A stretch of 56,969 nucleotides of DNA, taken from positions 30,063-87,031 of the forward strand of contig JAPYRI010000002.1 of assembly GCA_029941135.1 (NCBI GenBank). The letters run 5' to 3'. The notes beneath the pieces were generated by a model that saw nothing but the letters and a program-made list of their open reading frames with translations, had not been told where the DNA came from and did no database searches. The position numbers and the translations under genes were made by a program. How positions within the stretch are numbered: position 1 is the stretch's first letter; each line of letters starts with the position of its first letter. This DNA is from Alphaproteobacteria bacterium (GTDB lineage Bacteria > Pseudomonadota > Alphaproteobacteria > JAPYRI01). Positions 19,701 to 29,239 of this stretch are shown one piece after another.

Positions 19701-20221
19701 TGGAGGCCGGTGATGCCAGCTGCCTCTTCTAGGATCGCCCGCCGGTCGGTTGCTTTGGCATTGACCAGCGCGCCAATGCGGCCTTGGCTGACCAGGGCAG
19801 GCGAATGCGCCCCGGTCGCGGCATCGGCAAACAGCAATTGCACGTCGCGGGCGCGAATCTCACGTCCATTGACTCGATAAGTGGAGCCGCTTTCGCGTTC
19901 TATTCGACGGCTCACCAACAGCTCGTCCGCATCGTTCAGGGCGGCGGGCGCCGATCTGTCGGCATTATCCAGCTCAAGACTGACTTCGGCCAAATTGCGC
20001 GCCGGCCGCTTGGCGGTGCCGGCGAAAATGACATCATCCATGGCGCCGCCGCGCATGCTTTTGGGAGACGTCTCACCCATCACCCACCGTAACGCCTCGA
20101 CCAAATTTGATTTGCCGCAACCATTTGGGCCAACAATGCCACTCAAGCCGGGCTCGACAAGAAGTTCGGTTGGATCGACGAAGGATTTAAATCCAGCAAG
20201 TCTGAGGCGGGTAAACTGCAC
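16754..20221 (-). CDS. smc: Chromosome segregation protein SMC
   Basis: A 1155-aa ATPase that forms the condensin core with ScpA/ScpB and compacts and segregates the chromosome. Domains run in order: Walker A GPNGCGKSNLVEAL near residue 32, a long Glu/Gln/Ala coiled coil, a hinge around residues 500-640, the second coiled coil, then the ABC signature LLSGGEQALTALAL and Walker B ICVLDEVDAPLDDANV near the C-terminus. Length and architecture are normal. It follows the DsbA-like gene in the run dciA-dsbA-smc on the reverse strand, an order I recall from Alphaproteobacteria. Confidence 0.97.
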   Translation of the reverse strand: MQFTRLRLAGFKSFVDPTELLVEPGLSGIVGPNGCGKSNLVEALRWVMGETSPKSMRGGAMDDVIFAGTAKRPARNLAEVSLELDNADRSAPAALNDADELLVSRRIERESGSTYRVNGREIRARDVQLLFADAATGAHSPALVSQGRIGALVNAKATDRRAILEEAAGITGLHSRRHEAELRLRAAENNLVRLEDVTGQIENQLLSLKRQSRQAKRYRKVSEQIRLLDATLHYVRWQEASAAVEQAEEDLKTAETRVRNMTGEVAAASTRQATLQQELPALRQSEADAAAAVHRLTAERDILDAEAQRLVEAKQRLYNRLTQIGHDVEREVVQGDDAKAAQSRLNDEKAEIESAQNHQTDTATAARAAVASAEAELTTEEKTLDELSQQSAALLARRRHLEQQVSEAKLRLERLNAQLSGIEEEHRLLDISQEQTDKADQAAAGVNEARRAQEKATLDLEEAQRTRTLAQTAETGARTTYDETDRILTRIDAEIAALNQSLLVDENDLWPAVVDEIDAEPGFEAALGAALGDDLSASAVEGAPIHWAQRTGQTSDTEGPALPPGASPLADHVKAPVVLQQRLRQVGVVSEQIGPRLAKDLVQGQRLVSPEGSQWRWDGYTTTHEAVTPAATRLAQRNCLKELDQKLPDAVSTANHSRKRVEELGTATTAAGVVEQTARDAWRTAGQNMDEAQDVFTAALNKASDRDKRAAALAEALSRLTDDQKETVDRLGGFEKELEEPPEGIDLRVALTRKREAVDTLRTNYAETRGALAMLEQETRARLQRLETIGREQDAWDVRAAEALRHLEELSQRAQVAKEELQQIEDRPKEIEANRQALAEQSAHVEETRKIAADALAVAENKLVQADKEVRQVQESLSLMREDRVRVEAARDQGIERRDGIAQRIDEVLNCRPQQVPTKADFDPDGEFLPTEQMETRIERLKRERENIGAVNLRAEQEAEELDEQLQTLLTERQDLEAAISRLRQGISSLNREGRERMLKAFTEVNDHFSKLFERLYGGGQAYLELTDSDDPLEAGLQIMASPPGKRLQIMSLLSGGEQALTALALIFAVFLTNPAPICVLDEVDAPLDDANVDRFCNLLREIADATQTRFLIVSHNMVTMSRMDRLFGVTMSERGVSNLVSVDLAKAEDLAAIG

Positions 20222-20274
20222 GTGGTTCGCTCGGTCTAAGCTACATTAACGACAAATCTTCTGCGCATCCGCTC

Positions 20275-20922
20275 TCATGGCGCGGGCAGCAGAGGTTGCA
20301 AAATTTCTTCAAACTGTTTGAACGACAGGGCCCCGGAAAACTTGTTGCCGTTAACAATAAAAGTTGGGGTGGACGAAATTTCGAATTCTTGTTCGCCTTG
20401 CATGCGGGTGTTCAGAATACTTTTCTGTAATTCCGCATCGTCCAAGCACTGCTCCACGGTGCTGCTTTTCATCCCGCCAGCTTTGACCACTTTTGCCAAC
20501 TGCGTCCGCGAATCGGTGACAGCCCATTTATCTTGGCTGGTGAAGAGGATTTTGAGAAACCCGAAATATCGATCGGGTCCTGCACAACGGGCGATCATTG
20601 CACCTTCCAGCGCCGGCCGATTGATGGGAAATTCGCGGAAAATAAACCTGATTTTTCCGGTGTCTATGTAATGCTTTTTCAATTCTGGAAATGTTTGCCG
20701 ATGAAATAACGCGCAATGGCCACAACTCATGGACGCGTACTCGATCACCGTAAGCGGCGCATCTTCAGCACCCAGGGCCATTTCCAAACCATAGTTCGTG
20801 GGTTCCGCGGCCCCCGCTTCGCCATTGAATGCGGGTGTTAAATCGCTTTGCAACAGGGCGGCAGTCATCAGTGTTGCGACGAAAGCCGTAATCGAAAAGC
20901 TAAATTTCAATTTTTTCGCCAT
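20275..20922 (-). CDS. DsbA family thiol:disulfide oxidoreductase, exported
   Basis: A 215-aa periplasmic thioredoxin-fold protein. The N-terminus is a signal peptide (KLKFSFSITAFVATLMTAAL, cleavage likely near GAAEP). The active site is SCGHCALFH, a CxxC with Gly-His as in DsbA. The cis-Pro loop is STPTFIVNG. A DsbA/DsbG-type role in disulfide formation in exported proteins is likely; the partner DsbB is not seen here. The gene lies between dciA and smc on the same strand, an arrangement I recall from other Alphaproteobacteria. Confidence 0.92.
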   Translation of the reverse strand: MAKKLKFSFSITAFVATLMTAALLQSDLTPAFNGEAGAAEPTNYGLEMALGAEDAPLTVIEYASMSCGHCALFHRQTFPELKKHYIDTGKIRFIFREFPINRPALEGAMIARCAGPDRYFGFLKILFTSQDKWAVTDSRTQLAKVVKAGGMKSSTVEQCLDDAELQKSILNTRMQGEQEFEISSTPTFIVNGNKFSGALSFKQFEEILQPLLPAP

Positions 20923-21001
20923 ATGCTCCGACCTACCAGATATGGCACCATTATAGTGCGTGCTACTAGATATTGGGAGAAAAATTCAGAACCTCTGCCT
21001 T

Positions 21002-21025
21002 GGCCACCACGAATCGGTGGTGACC
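21002..21025 (-). terminator. Hairpin between dciA and the DsbA-like gene (possible terminator or attenuator)
   Basis: Read on the reverse strand, GGTCACCAC and GTGGTGGCC form a 9-bp stem (one G-U pair) around CGATTC. No T run follows immediately; a short T tract appears about 20 nt later. It might partly end the dciA transcript before the dsbA-smc pair. Confidence 0.35.
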
Positions 21026-21099
21026 GGACGGTAAGAATAGGCGCTATATGAGGCGCTTGTCGGGATTGTTTCAAGGACTTTTGCGTGCGCCTTCTGAAG

Positions 21100-21621
21100 T
21101 TACTGATCCGACGCGATTATCGAATGGCCGAGGGCGGTCAGTGCATGCCGCAAATCATTGTTCCGGACCGCGGACACGGTTTCATTCAGCGCCTTTTGCT
21201 CGCCGTCCGACAGGGCCCGCATGGCGTGTTGCACGGCTTTGGGGCGCGGGGGAATGGGCCCTTGATGCAAAACCAAACGCGAAACGGCCGAAAATCCGTA
21301 GTAGGTATTGACCCGGTCGATGATCAACGGGGACAAATGCTGAAGTTCGAGGGCAAGGGGCCCGTTGGTTTTGATATGAAGGGCCGCATTGCCGCCTTCA
21401 TTTCCTGGGAAAATCAGCTTTTCAGGGCAACTTTGGGCGGCCAATTGCACACCGACAATCGCCGACCACCGGGTCACAATCTCGCGCACGGCAAACCCTC
21501 GGCGGCGGAATACCGGGTCTGACAGCCTGGAAAGGGTATCGGCAAGCTTACGGGGACCGCCGGTCCGGCTGCCCTTCCATCGCTTGCTGGGTACTCTCGT
21601 TTTCTCGAAATTTTTGGCCAC
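21100..21621 (-). CDS. dciA: DUF721/DciA-like protein
   Basis: A DUF721 protein; the family includes DciA, which helps load the replicative helicase DnaB. The recognisable part is LADTLSRLSDPVFRRRGFA, IVTRWSAIVG, SCPEKLIFPG and a C-terminal helical stretch. The track start (21723) overlaps the divergent mutY start. I prefer GTG 21621 (N-terminus MAKNFEKTRVPSKRW, about 173 aa); TTG 21645 is another option. The gene shares a very short divergent control region with mutY. The start is uncertain, the family call fairly secure. Confidence 0.8.
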   Translation of the reverse strand: MAKNFEKTRVPSKRWKGSRTGGPRKLADTLSRLSDPVFRRRGFAVREIVTRWSAIVGVQLAAQSCPEKLIFPGNEGGNAALHIKTNGPLALELQHLSPLIIDRVNTYYGFSAVSRLVLHQGPIPPRPKAVQHAMRALSDGEQKALNETVSAVRNNDLRHALTALGHSIIASDQ

Positions 21622-21700
21622 AAGTGTCTCGCTGCTTATTACCAACCCAGTATGCCACAACCTTTGTGACACATGGGCTTTGGTCTTGTACCGTTTGCCT

Positions 21701-24063
<2,363 letters not shown>

Positions 24064-24678
24064 TCAAGAGGTTGCCAGAGAATCTTTAGCAATTCGTTTA
24101 CGCACGGGCGCGAACGTGCGGCGGTGATGAAGGGTAACGCCTTGGATTTCCAAGGCTTCAGCGTGCTGAGCCGTACCGTAACCGGCGTTGTTCTGCCAGC
24201 CAAAAGCGGGGAAACTTGCGGCTAAATCAGTCATAATCCGGTCTCGGGTCACCTTAGCAATGATTGAGGCGGCGGCAATCGACAAGCTTTTGCTGTCGCC
24301 TTTGACCACAGTTTTTACGGGACAATGGAGCTGAGGCGCCTGGTTCCCATCCACCAGGGCAAGGTCAATATCAATGTCCAAATCGGCAACTGCGCGGGCC
24401 ATGGCTTGAAGACTGGCGGCAAGAATATTAGTCGCGTCAATTTCCGCAACCGTCGCATGGCCAACGCCAATACGGGCCGCGGCCAGTATCTGGTCATACA
24501 GGAGCGCTCTTTTTTTGGCCGACAATTTTTTTGAGTCGTCCAAACCTTCCGGGATGCGCCCTACTGTCAGTACCACGGCAGCGGCAACCACGGGTCCCGC
24601 CCAGGGGCCCCGCCCGGCTTCATCTATGCCGGCGACAATGCCGCTGCTGGCGGTTTCCAGTTCAAAATCCGGGGGCAC
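24064..24678 (-). CDS. rnhB: Ribonuclease HII
   Basis: Cleaves RNA in RNA/DNA hybrids and single ribonucleotides in DNA. Catalytic acidic residues are in GIDEAGRGPWAGPVVAAA and LALVDGNQAPQL, with AAASIIAKVTRDRIM downstream as in the family. It has 204 aa. It precedes ccrM on the same strand with 45 bp between rnhB's stop and the chosen ccrM ATG, and is probably co-transcribed. Confidence 0.96.
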   Translation of the reverse strand: MPPDFELETASSGIVAGIDEAGRGPWAGPVVAAAVVLTVGRIPEGLDDSKKLSAKKRALLYDQILAAARIGVGHATVAEIDATNILAASLQAMARAVADLDIDIDLALVDGNQAPQLHCPVKTVVKGDSKSLSIAAASIIAKVTRDRIMTDLAASFPAFGWQNNAGYGTAQHAEALEIQGVTLHHRRTFAPVRKRIAKDSLATS

Positions 24679-24700
24679 GATTGTGGTCTCAGTCCCTCAA

Positions 24701-25435
24701 TCAGACGTATTGGACGATGCGGGACGCGAGCCCCGGTGTCACGCGATGGAGCCAATAAAATGCTTTCACCCGGCCAGCACGGATTTCGTAGCGATCATTG
24801 GAGACCGCGTGAATTGTTTCCTGGGCCAATTTACGCGGCGAATATTTTTTCTGCGGAACGCCCTCCGACATGGGGGTGTCGGTCAAGGGCGCCATTAACT
24901 CAAAGACCTTGATCCCGGAACCGGACAGTTGATCGCGAAGGCCAATCGTGAACGAGTGGAGCCCGGCTTTGGTTGCGCAATAAATATTGGCCGCTGCGGC
25001 GGGAGCGAGCGCCAGGCTGGAAGTCACATTGATGACAGCGGCCCCCGGCCGGCTGCGCAGGTGGGGCAAAAACAATTGCGTCAATTGCATGGGGGCGAGC
25101 AAGTTGATCCCAATCTCGGTCGCCACCGTAGAGGGGTCTTCAGCTTCATCCAACTGTTCTGCCAACTGAAAGATGGAGGCGTTGTTGACCAATATATCGA
25201 TGCCGCCGAACCGCTCTTCCAATTCCTGCAACATGGCCCGGCAGGCGGCGGTGTTGGTTACATCACAGGTGAAAGTGCGCAACGGCGGCATTTTTTTCTT
25301 GGCGTCTTCCAGGACGTTTTCCCGCCGGCCACATATGGCGACCCTGCCCCCTTTTTGATAAAAAGCCTTGGCGAGGGCGAACCCGATCCCGGTCGCGCCC
25401 CCCGTCACCAACACCGACTTGCCGTCTATTCTCAT
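24701..25435 (-). CDS. Short-chain dehydrogenase/reductase (DltE-like)
   Basis: A 244-aa classical SDR. The cofactor loop is VLVTGGATGIGFALA, the NNAS motif is in DILVNNASIFQ, and the catalytic Ser/Tyr/Lys are in NVTSSLAL and IYCATKAG. The C-terminal stretch (MSEGVPQKKYSPRKLAQ) resembles DltE-like reductases rather than ketoacyl reductases. I use ATG 25435; the track start is a TTG 14 codons earlier. The substrate is unknown. It lies upstream of rnhB on the same strand. Confidence 0.85.
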   Translation of the reverse strand: MRIDGKSVLVTGGATGIGFALAKAFYQKGGRVAICGRRENVLEDAKKKMPPLRTFTCDVTNTAACRAMLQELEERFGGIDILVNNASIFQLAEQLDEAEDPSTVATEIGINLLAPMQLTQLFLPHLRSRPGAAVINVTSSLALAPAAAANIYCATKAGLHSFTIGLRDQLSGSGIKVFELMAPLTDTPMSEGVPQKKYSPRKLAQETIHAVSNDRYEIRAGRVKAFYWLHRVTPGLASRIVQYV

Positions 25436-25557
25436 CTTATTTGCGCTGCCCCTTTGCGAAGCCAAACCTCGGGGCAACTATAGAAAGATTGTGCTTGGCC
25501 TGTCGCGTTAAAAACCCAAGCCCCAATAATCAGAACGACTTCGTTGGAACTCAAACT

Positions 25558-26646
25558 TCAGAACAGTGATAATTGCCCGGTTGGTTGGCTCGGGCGCTGA
25601 AAGCGGCTGACATCCAAGGGCAGGCGTTGGGTATTGAAGCCAAAGCGCTTAACCGCTAACTCAAATCGCCGTTTCAGCAACTCAGCCTCGGCGCCGCTTC
25701 CGCGTCCGCGATGGCCAAATCCGGGATTGTAAAGCTTACCGCCGTGCAGGCCACGCACCCGGTTAAGCACCCGTTGCGCTCGATTGGGAACGGCTTCCTC
25801 AAGCCATTCGGTGAATAGCTCCTTAATCTCCAGCGGCAGGCGCAGTATCACGTAACTTGCATCTCGCGCACCGGCGTTTGCTGATTGCTCGAGGATCGCC
25901 TCCATCTCGGTGTCGTTTAATCCCGGGATCACAGGCGCGTAACTGACACCTGTAGGGATGCCCGCGTCAGATAAAGTGCGAAGTGTGTTTAAGCGCCTTT
26001 GGGGCGTGGGCGCTCGCGGCTCCATCTGGCGCGACAACTTGCGGTCGAGGGTGGTGACCGACAGGTTGACCTCAACCAAACCCTTCTCCGCCATGGGCGC
26101 GAGAATGTCGATATCCCGCACGACCAAGTTAGATTTGGTGACGATGCGCACTGGGTGTTGGTGATCGGCGAGTACCTGCAATAGGCGGCGGGTGAGCTCC
26201 AGCTTACGTTCGATCGGCTGATAGGGATCGGTGTTTGTGCCCATGGCAATGGTGTCCGGCACGTAACTCGGCTTGGCCAGTTCTTTCACCAATTGGGCAG
26301 GCGCATCTGGCTTTTGAAACAGGCGGCTTTCGAAATCAAGGCCAAGAGATAATCCCAAATACGCGTGCGACGGCCGTGCAAAACAATAGGTGCAGCCGTG
26401 CTCGCACCCCCTGTATGCGTTGATTGACCGATCAAACGGCACGTCCGGTGACGTGTTGCGGGTGATGATGGTGCGACTGCGGTCGATACCAACCCGGGTT
26501 CGCAAGGGCGGTGCCGGCGCGTCCAGATTACCCCAGCCGTCGTCGAGCTGAAAGCTGCGGTCGGCCTCAAACCGGCCGCTACGGCGGCTGAGCGCCCCGC
26601 GGCCTCGCCTGGCTTGCGGATTTATTTTGGCTGCATGATCTGTCAT
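25558..26646 (-). CDS. PA0069 family radical SAM protein
   Basis: A 362-aa radical SAM enzyme of the PA0069/SplB-like group. The cluster motif is CxxxCxxC in YRGCEHGCTYCFARPSH. The N-terminus is Arg-rich (RRGRGALSRRSGRFEA), as usual for this family. Further family marks are AMGTNTDPYQPIE, VRIVTKSNLV and the C-terminal FGHRGRGSGAEAELLKRRF. Its reaction is not known. It is not the arsenosugar enzyme ArsS, although glycosyltransferases named for arsenosugar clusters start just across the divergent gap. Confidence 0.92.
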   Translation of the reverse strand: MTDHAAKINPQARRGRGALSRRSGRFEADRSFQLDDGWGNLDAPAPPLRTRVGIDRSRTIITRNTSPDVPFDRSINAYRGCEHGCTYCFARPSHAYLGLSLGLDFESRLFQKPDAPAQLVKELAKPSYVPDTIAMGTNTDPYQPIERKLELTRRLLQVLADHQHPVRIVTKSNLVVRDIDILAPMAEKGLVEVNLSVTTLDRKLSRQMEPRAPTPQRRLNTLRTLSDAGIPTGVSYAPVIPGLNDTEMEAILEQSANAGARDASYVILRLPLEIKELFTEWLEEAVPNRAQRVLNRVRGLHGGKLYNPGFGHRGRGSGAEAELLKRRFELAVKRFGFNTQRLPLDVSRFQRPSQPTGQLSLF

Positions 26647-26745
26647 GGGCCGAATAGGTTATCAAATAAATAAGAACAAAACAAGAACAATTACCAGTTC
26701 AAATTGTTGACCGGGGCCCAGGGCCGTGGTCAATGGGAGCAGCGC

Positions 26746-27483
26746 ATGGGGCAGAAACAGCGAGACACCGATATGGATCGAGTGAGATTGGGCGTCGTCA
26801 TACCAACTTTCAACGCTGAGAAAACTTTGGCGGCGACGTTGAACAGCTTGCAGCCGGGCCGCGTCTCTGGCCTGGTGCGCGAGGTGGTCGTCGTCGACGG
26901 TGGTTCCACCGACGGTACCTGGGCGGTAGCGACGGCGTTTGGGGCGCGACCCATTGGCGCGACAAAGGGGCGGGGCAGTCAGCTGGCGGCGGGCGCCCGC
27001 ACCGCCTCGACCGACCGAAATTTGAGCGTCGATTGGCTCCTGTTTCTGCACGCGGACACAATTTTAGAAGGCGGTTGGGACATGGAGGTGGCCGGGTTTT
27101 GTGACATGCCGGGTAATCAGGAGCGCGTAGGGGTGTTCGCGTTTGCGCTCGATGACACGCACCACGCCGCACGCCGCCTCGAGAAATTGGTCGAGTGGCG
27201 CACTCGCTTTTTTGGCATGCCCTATGGTGATCAAGGGCTTGTCATCCATCGAAGTTTCTACAATGCGCTTGGCGGCTTTCGCTCCCTGCCGCTAATGGAG
27301 GACGTGGATCTGGTGCGCCGCATCGGCAAGCGCCGCCTGCATATGCTCAATACGACCGCGACCACGTCGGCCGCGCGCTACCGGCGTGACGGTTACTTGC
27401 GGCGTTCGGCACGTAACCTGTTGTGCCTGCTTCTCTATTTTCTGCGGGTGCCGCCGCATTTGATCGCAAAGCTCTACCGGTGA
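26746..27483 (+). CDS. TIGR04283-type family 2 glycosyltransferase
   Basis: A GT2-fold glycosyltransferase. The N-terminus RLGVVIPTFNAEKTLAATLN and VVVVDGGSTDGT are the nucleotide-sugar binding elements. HADTILEGGWD holds the metal-binding Asp, and MPYGDQGLVIHRSFY with LMEDVDLVRR completes the family pattern. The TIGR04283 family was named from arsenosugar loci, but many members lie elsewhere. I chose ATG 26746 because GGGAG lies 7 bp upstream. Its stop overlaps the next gene's GTG by 4 nt, so the two enzymes are made together. Confidence 0.87.
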   Translation: MGQKQRDTDMDRVRLGVVIPTFNAEKTLAATLNSLQPGRVSGLVREVVVVDGGSTDGTWAVATAFGARPIGATKGRGSQLAAGARTASTDRNLSVDWLLFLHADTILEGGWDMEVAGFCDMPGNQERVGVFAFALDDTHHAARRLEKLVEWRTRFFGMPYGDQGLVIHRSFYNALGGFRSLPLMEDVDLVRRIGKRRLHMLNTTATTSAARYRRDGYLRRSARNLLCLLLYFLRVPPHLIAKLYR

Positions 27484-28088
27484 TCCGACCACTGCTGATT
27501 GTGTTCCTGAAAGCGCCCCATTTGGGCACAGTTAAATCCCGGCTTGCTTGCGGCATCGGGCCCTTTGCGGCGTGGCGCTTCTACCGTCTGACCGTGGCGG
27601 GGCTCCTCTGGCGCATTGCCCGAGATCCGCGCTGGGATACCGTGATTGCCCTCACCCCCGATCCGGCAGGTCACGAAAAAAATAAATTATTACAGGGGTT
27701 TAGAAAAATACCGCAAGGTCGCGGCGACTTAGGCAAGCGCATGGCGCGCGCGCTTCTTCGTGCCGGTGGTCGTCCGGCAGTGCTCGTGGGCGGAGACATT
27801 CCGAACCTCAAACGAACGCATATTGCCAAGGCATTTCAGGCGCTTGGCCGGGCGGACCTGGTGTTCGGGCCGGCGGTAGATGGCGGCTTTTATTTGGTCG
27901 GGGCGCGCGCGCCCAAGCGGGATGTGCGACGGCTGTTCCATAAGGTGCGCTGGTCCGGGCCCCATGCCCTTAGCGATACCCGCGCCAATATTCCGCCCCA
28001 CCGGAATTTCGAGTTGATCGACAGATTGCATGACGTCGACACGCCGACTGACTATGAGGCGTTCCTTCAGCGCTACAAAAACGAATAA
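27480..28088 (+). CDS. TIGR04282/DUF2064-type glycosyltransferase-like protein
   Basis: A GT-A-fold protein of the DUF2064 family. Seen: LLIVFLKAPHLGTVKSRLA at the N-terminus, LGKRMARAL, VLVGGDIPNLKRTHI and FGPAVDGGFYLVG. GTG 27480 within the GTGA overlap is chosen as start (202 aa); the longer track ORF enters from the preceding gene. It is almost always found beside a TIGR04283 enzyme, as here. The pair probably builds a small glycoconjugate, but the acceptor is unknown, and no ArsM or ArsS gene is seen in the window. Confidence 0.87.
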   Translation: MIRPLLIVFLKAPHLGTVKSRLACGIGPFAAWRFYRLTVAGLLWRIARDPRWDTVIALTPDPAGHEKNKLLQGFRKIPQGRGDLGKRMARALLRAGGRPAVLVGGDIPNLKRTHIAKAFQALGRADLVFGPAVDGGFYLVGARAPKRDVRRLFHKVRWSGPHALSDTRANIPPHRNFELIDRLHDVDTPTDYEAFLQRYKNE

Positions 28089-28178
28089 TTCCTGTTAAGA
28101 TTAGGCCAACAATCAGACAACTTTGAGTCAACACGGGGTCCGGTTCCGGGCCACTCTAAAAAACGGGGAGAATTAAGC

Positions 28179-28997
28179 ATGGCCATGTGGGAAGTGGAGG
28201 TGACCGACGGGGTCGCGGTCGCGAGTTATACCAATCCGCCGATGAATTATATGACCGCCGACGGTATGGGAGAGTTGAAGGATTTGATCGAGACCTGGCG
28301 CGACCCGTCCATCAAAGCTGTGATCTTGACCGGCGGTCCGGCCGACCGTTTCATCACCCATTATAGTGTGGAAGAGTTGGTCGAGAGCGCTCGCGACAAA
28401 GAGATGATGATGAACGTCGGTCGCTCGTGGCTGCATCACCACAACGGCACCTTGACCAACTTGCGCGATTTACCGAAGCCGGTGATTGCCGCCATGACTG
28501 GCAGCACTATGGGCGGCGGCTTTGAGACCTCATTGTCGTGCGATATTCGGATTGCCCAACGGGGCGATTACCGCTTTGGCCTTCCCGAAGTGACCCTCGG
28601 CATTCTACCGGGAGGTTGCGGCACGCAACGGCTGTCTCGTCTCTTGGGCGCGGGCAAGGCCATCGACTTCATCTTGCGCGGGCGCATTTGTAAGCCCGAA
28701 GAAGCGTTTGAGCTGGGCCTCGTTCACGAATTGGCCGACGACGCCAAGGCACGCGCCATCGAAATCGCCCGCGAAATGACGACCTTGTCGGCGGTCGCTA
28801 TCGCCGAGATCAAACGCGCGGTCTACGAGGGCTCGGAAGTACATTTGGCCGGCGGCCTTGAGATCGAGGGCGACGCGTTCATCCACACCATGATCACAGA
28901 CGAAGCGGTCGAGATCATGCAGGAATATGTGGATACGCCGTTCGACGAGCGCATCGCATGGTTGGAACGCAAAAAGGGCCTGCTGCATCCGAGATAA
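28179..28997 (+). CDS. Enoyl-CoA hydratase/isomerase family protein
   Basis: A 272-aa crotonase-fold enzyme acting on acyl-CoA. The oxyanion-hole regions are DRFITHYSVEEL and GSTMGGGFETSLSCDIRI. A glutamate sits in GLPEVTLGILPGGCGTQRL at the site of the second catalytic acid, and one in GFETSLSCD near the first, so hydratase chemistry is possible. A GGGGAG ribosome site precedes ATG 28179. An amidohydrolase, a thiolase-fold protein and DUF35 follow on the same strand, but a palindrome and a weak hairpin lie between, so it may be a separate transcript. Confidence 0.92.
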   Translation: MAMWEVEVTDGVAVASYTNPPMNYMTADGMGELKDLIETWRDPSIKAVILTGGPADRFITHYSVEELVESARDKEMMMNVGRSWLHHHNGTLTNLRDLPKPVIAAMTGSTMGGGFETSLSCDIRIAQRGDYRFGLPEVTLGILPGGCGTQRLSRLLGAGKAIDFILRGRICKPEEAFELGLVHELADDAKARAIEIAREMTTLSAVAIAEIKRAVYEGSEVHLAGGLEIEGDAFIHTMITDEAVEIMQEYVDTPFDERIAWLERKKGLLHPR

Positions 28998-29080
28998 ATT
29001 TGGGGCGGTCGGTGCAGATGGCTCAAAGGCTCCTCGAGCCAAGTGAGTTCAAATGCGGAGTGTTTCAAAAATGGGCAGTT

Positions 29081-29136
29081 AAACCGAGGACAGTATACCT
29101 TTTTCACAAATGTAAAAAATATACTGTCCCCGGTTT
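29081..29136. repeat. 56-bp inverted repeat (copy 2 of the GGACAGTATA motif)
   Basis: Arms AAACCGaGGACAGTATA (29081-29097) and TATACTGTCCcCGGTTT (29120-29136) match over 17 bp with one mismatch. The 22-nt spacer can pair further (TTTT/AAAA, CA/TG). The inner arms GGACAGTATA/TATACTGTCC are identical to those of the palindrome at 5195-5210, where the spacer is absent. It lies between the crotonase and amidohydrolase genes. Confidence 0.8.
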
Positions 29137-29141
29137 AGCTT

Positions 29142-29166
29142 GTCCCGAGTTGGGCACACTTTTTTT
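29142..29166 (+). terminator. Weak hairpin plus T7 tract after the crotonase gene
   Basis: GTCCC-GAGTT-GGG(C)AC forms a short stem with one bulged base, followed closely by seven T. It is 145 bp after the crotonase stop and just beyond the palindrome. A possible terminator, but the stem is weak. Confidence 0.3.
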
Positions 29167-29239
29167 AAAGCGCCGCGTGATGGTGTAAGGTGGGCTCCCG
29201 CGCGGACGCGGCGTCGATGAATAAGAACGAGGGCGAACG

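Noticed and set aside
21389-21700. 475-aa version of MutY
   Set aside because: The added part is antisense to dciA; ATG 21701 gives the normal protein.
26746-28088. Arsenosugar biosynthesis cluster
   Set aside because: No ArsM, ArsS or arsenic resistance genes; the nearby radical SAM protein is of the PA0069 type.
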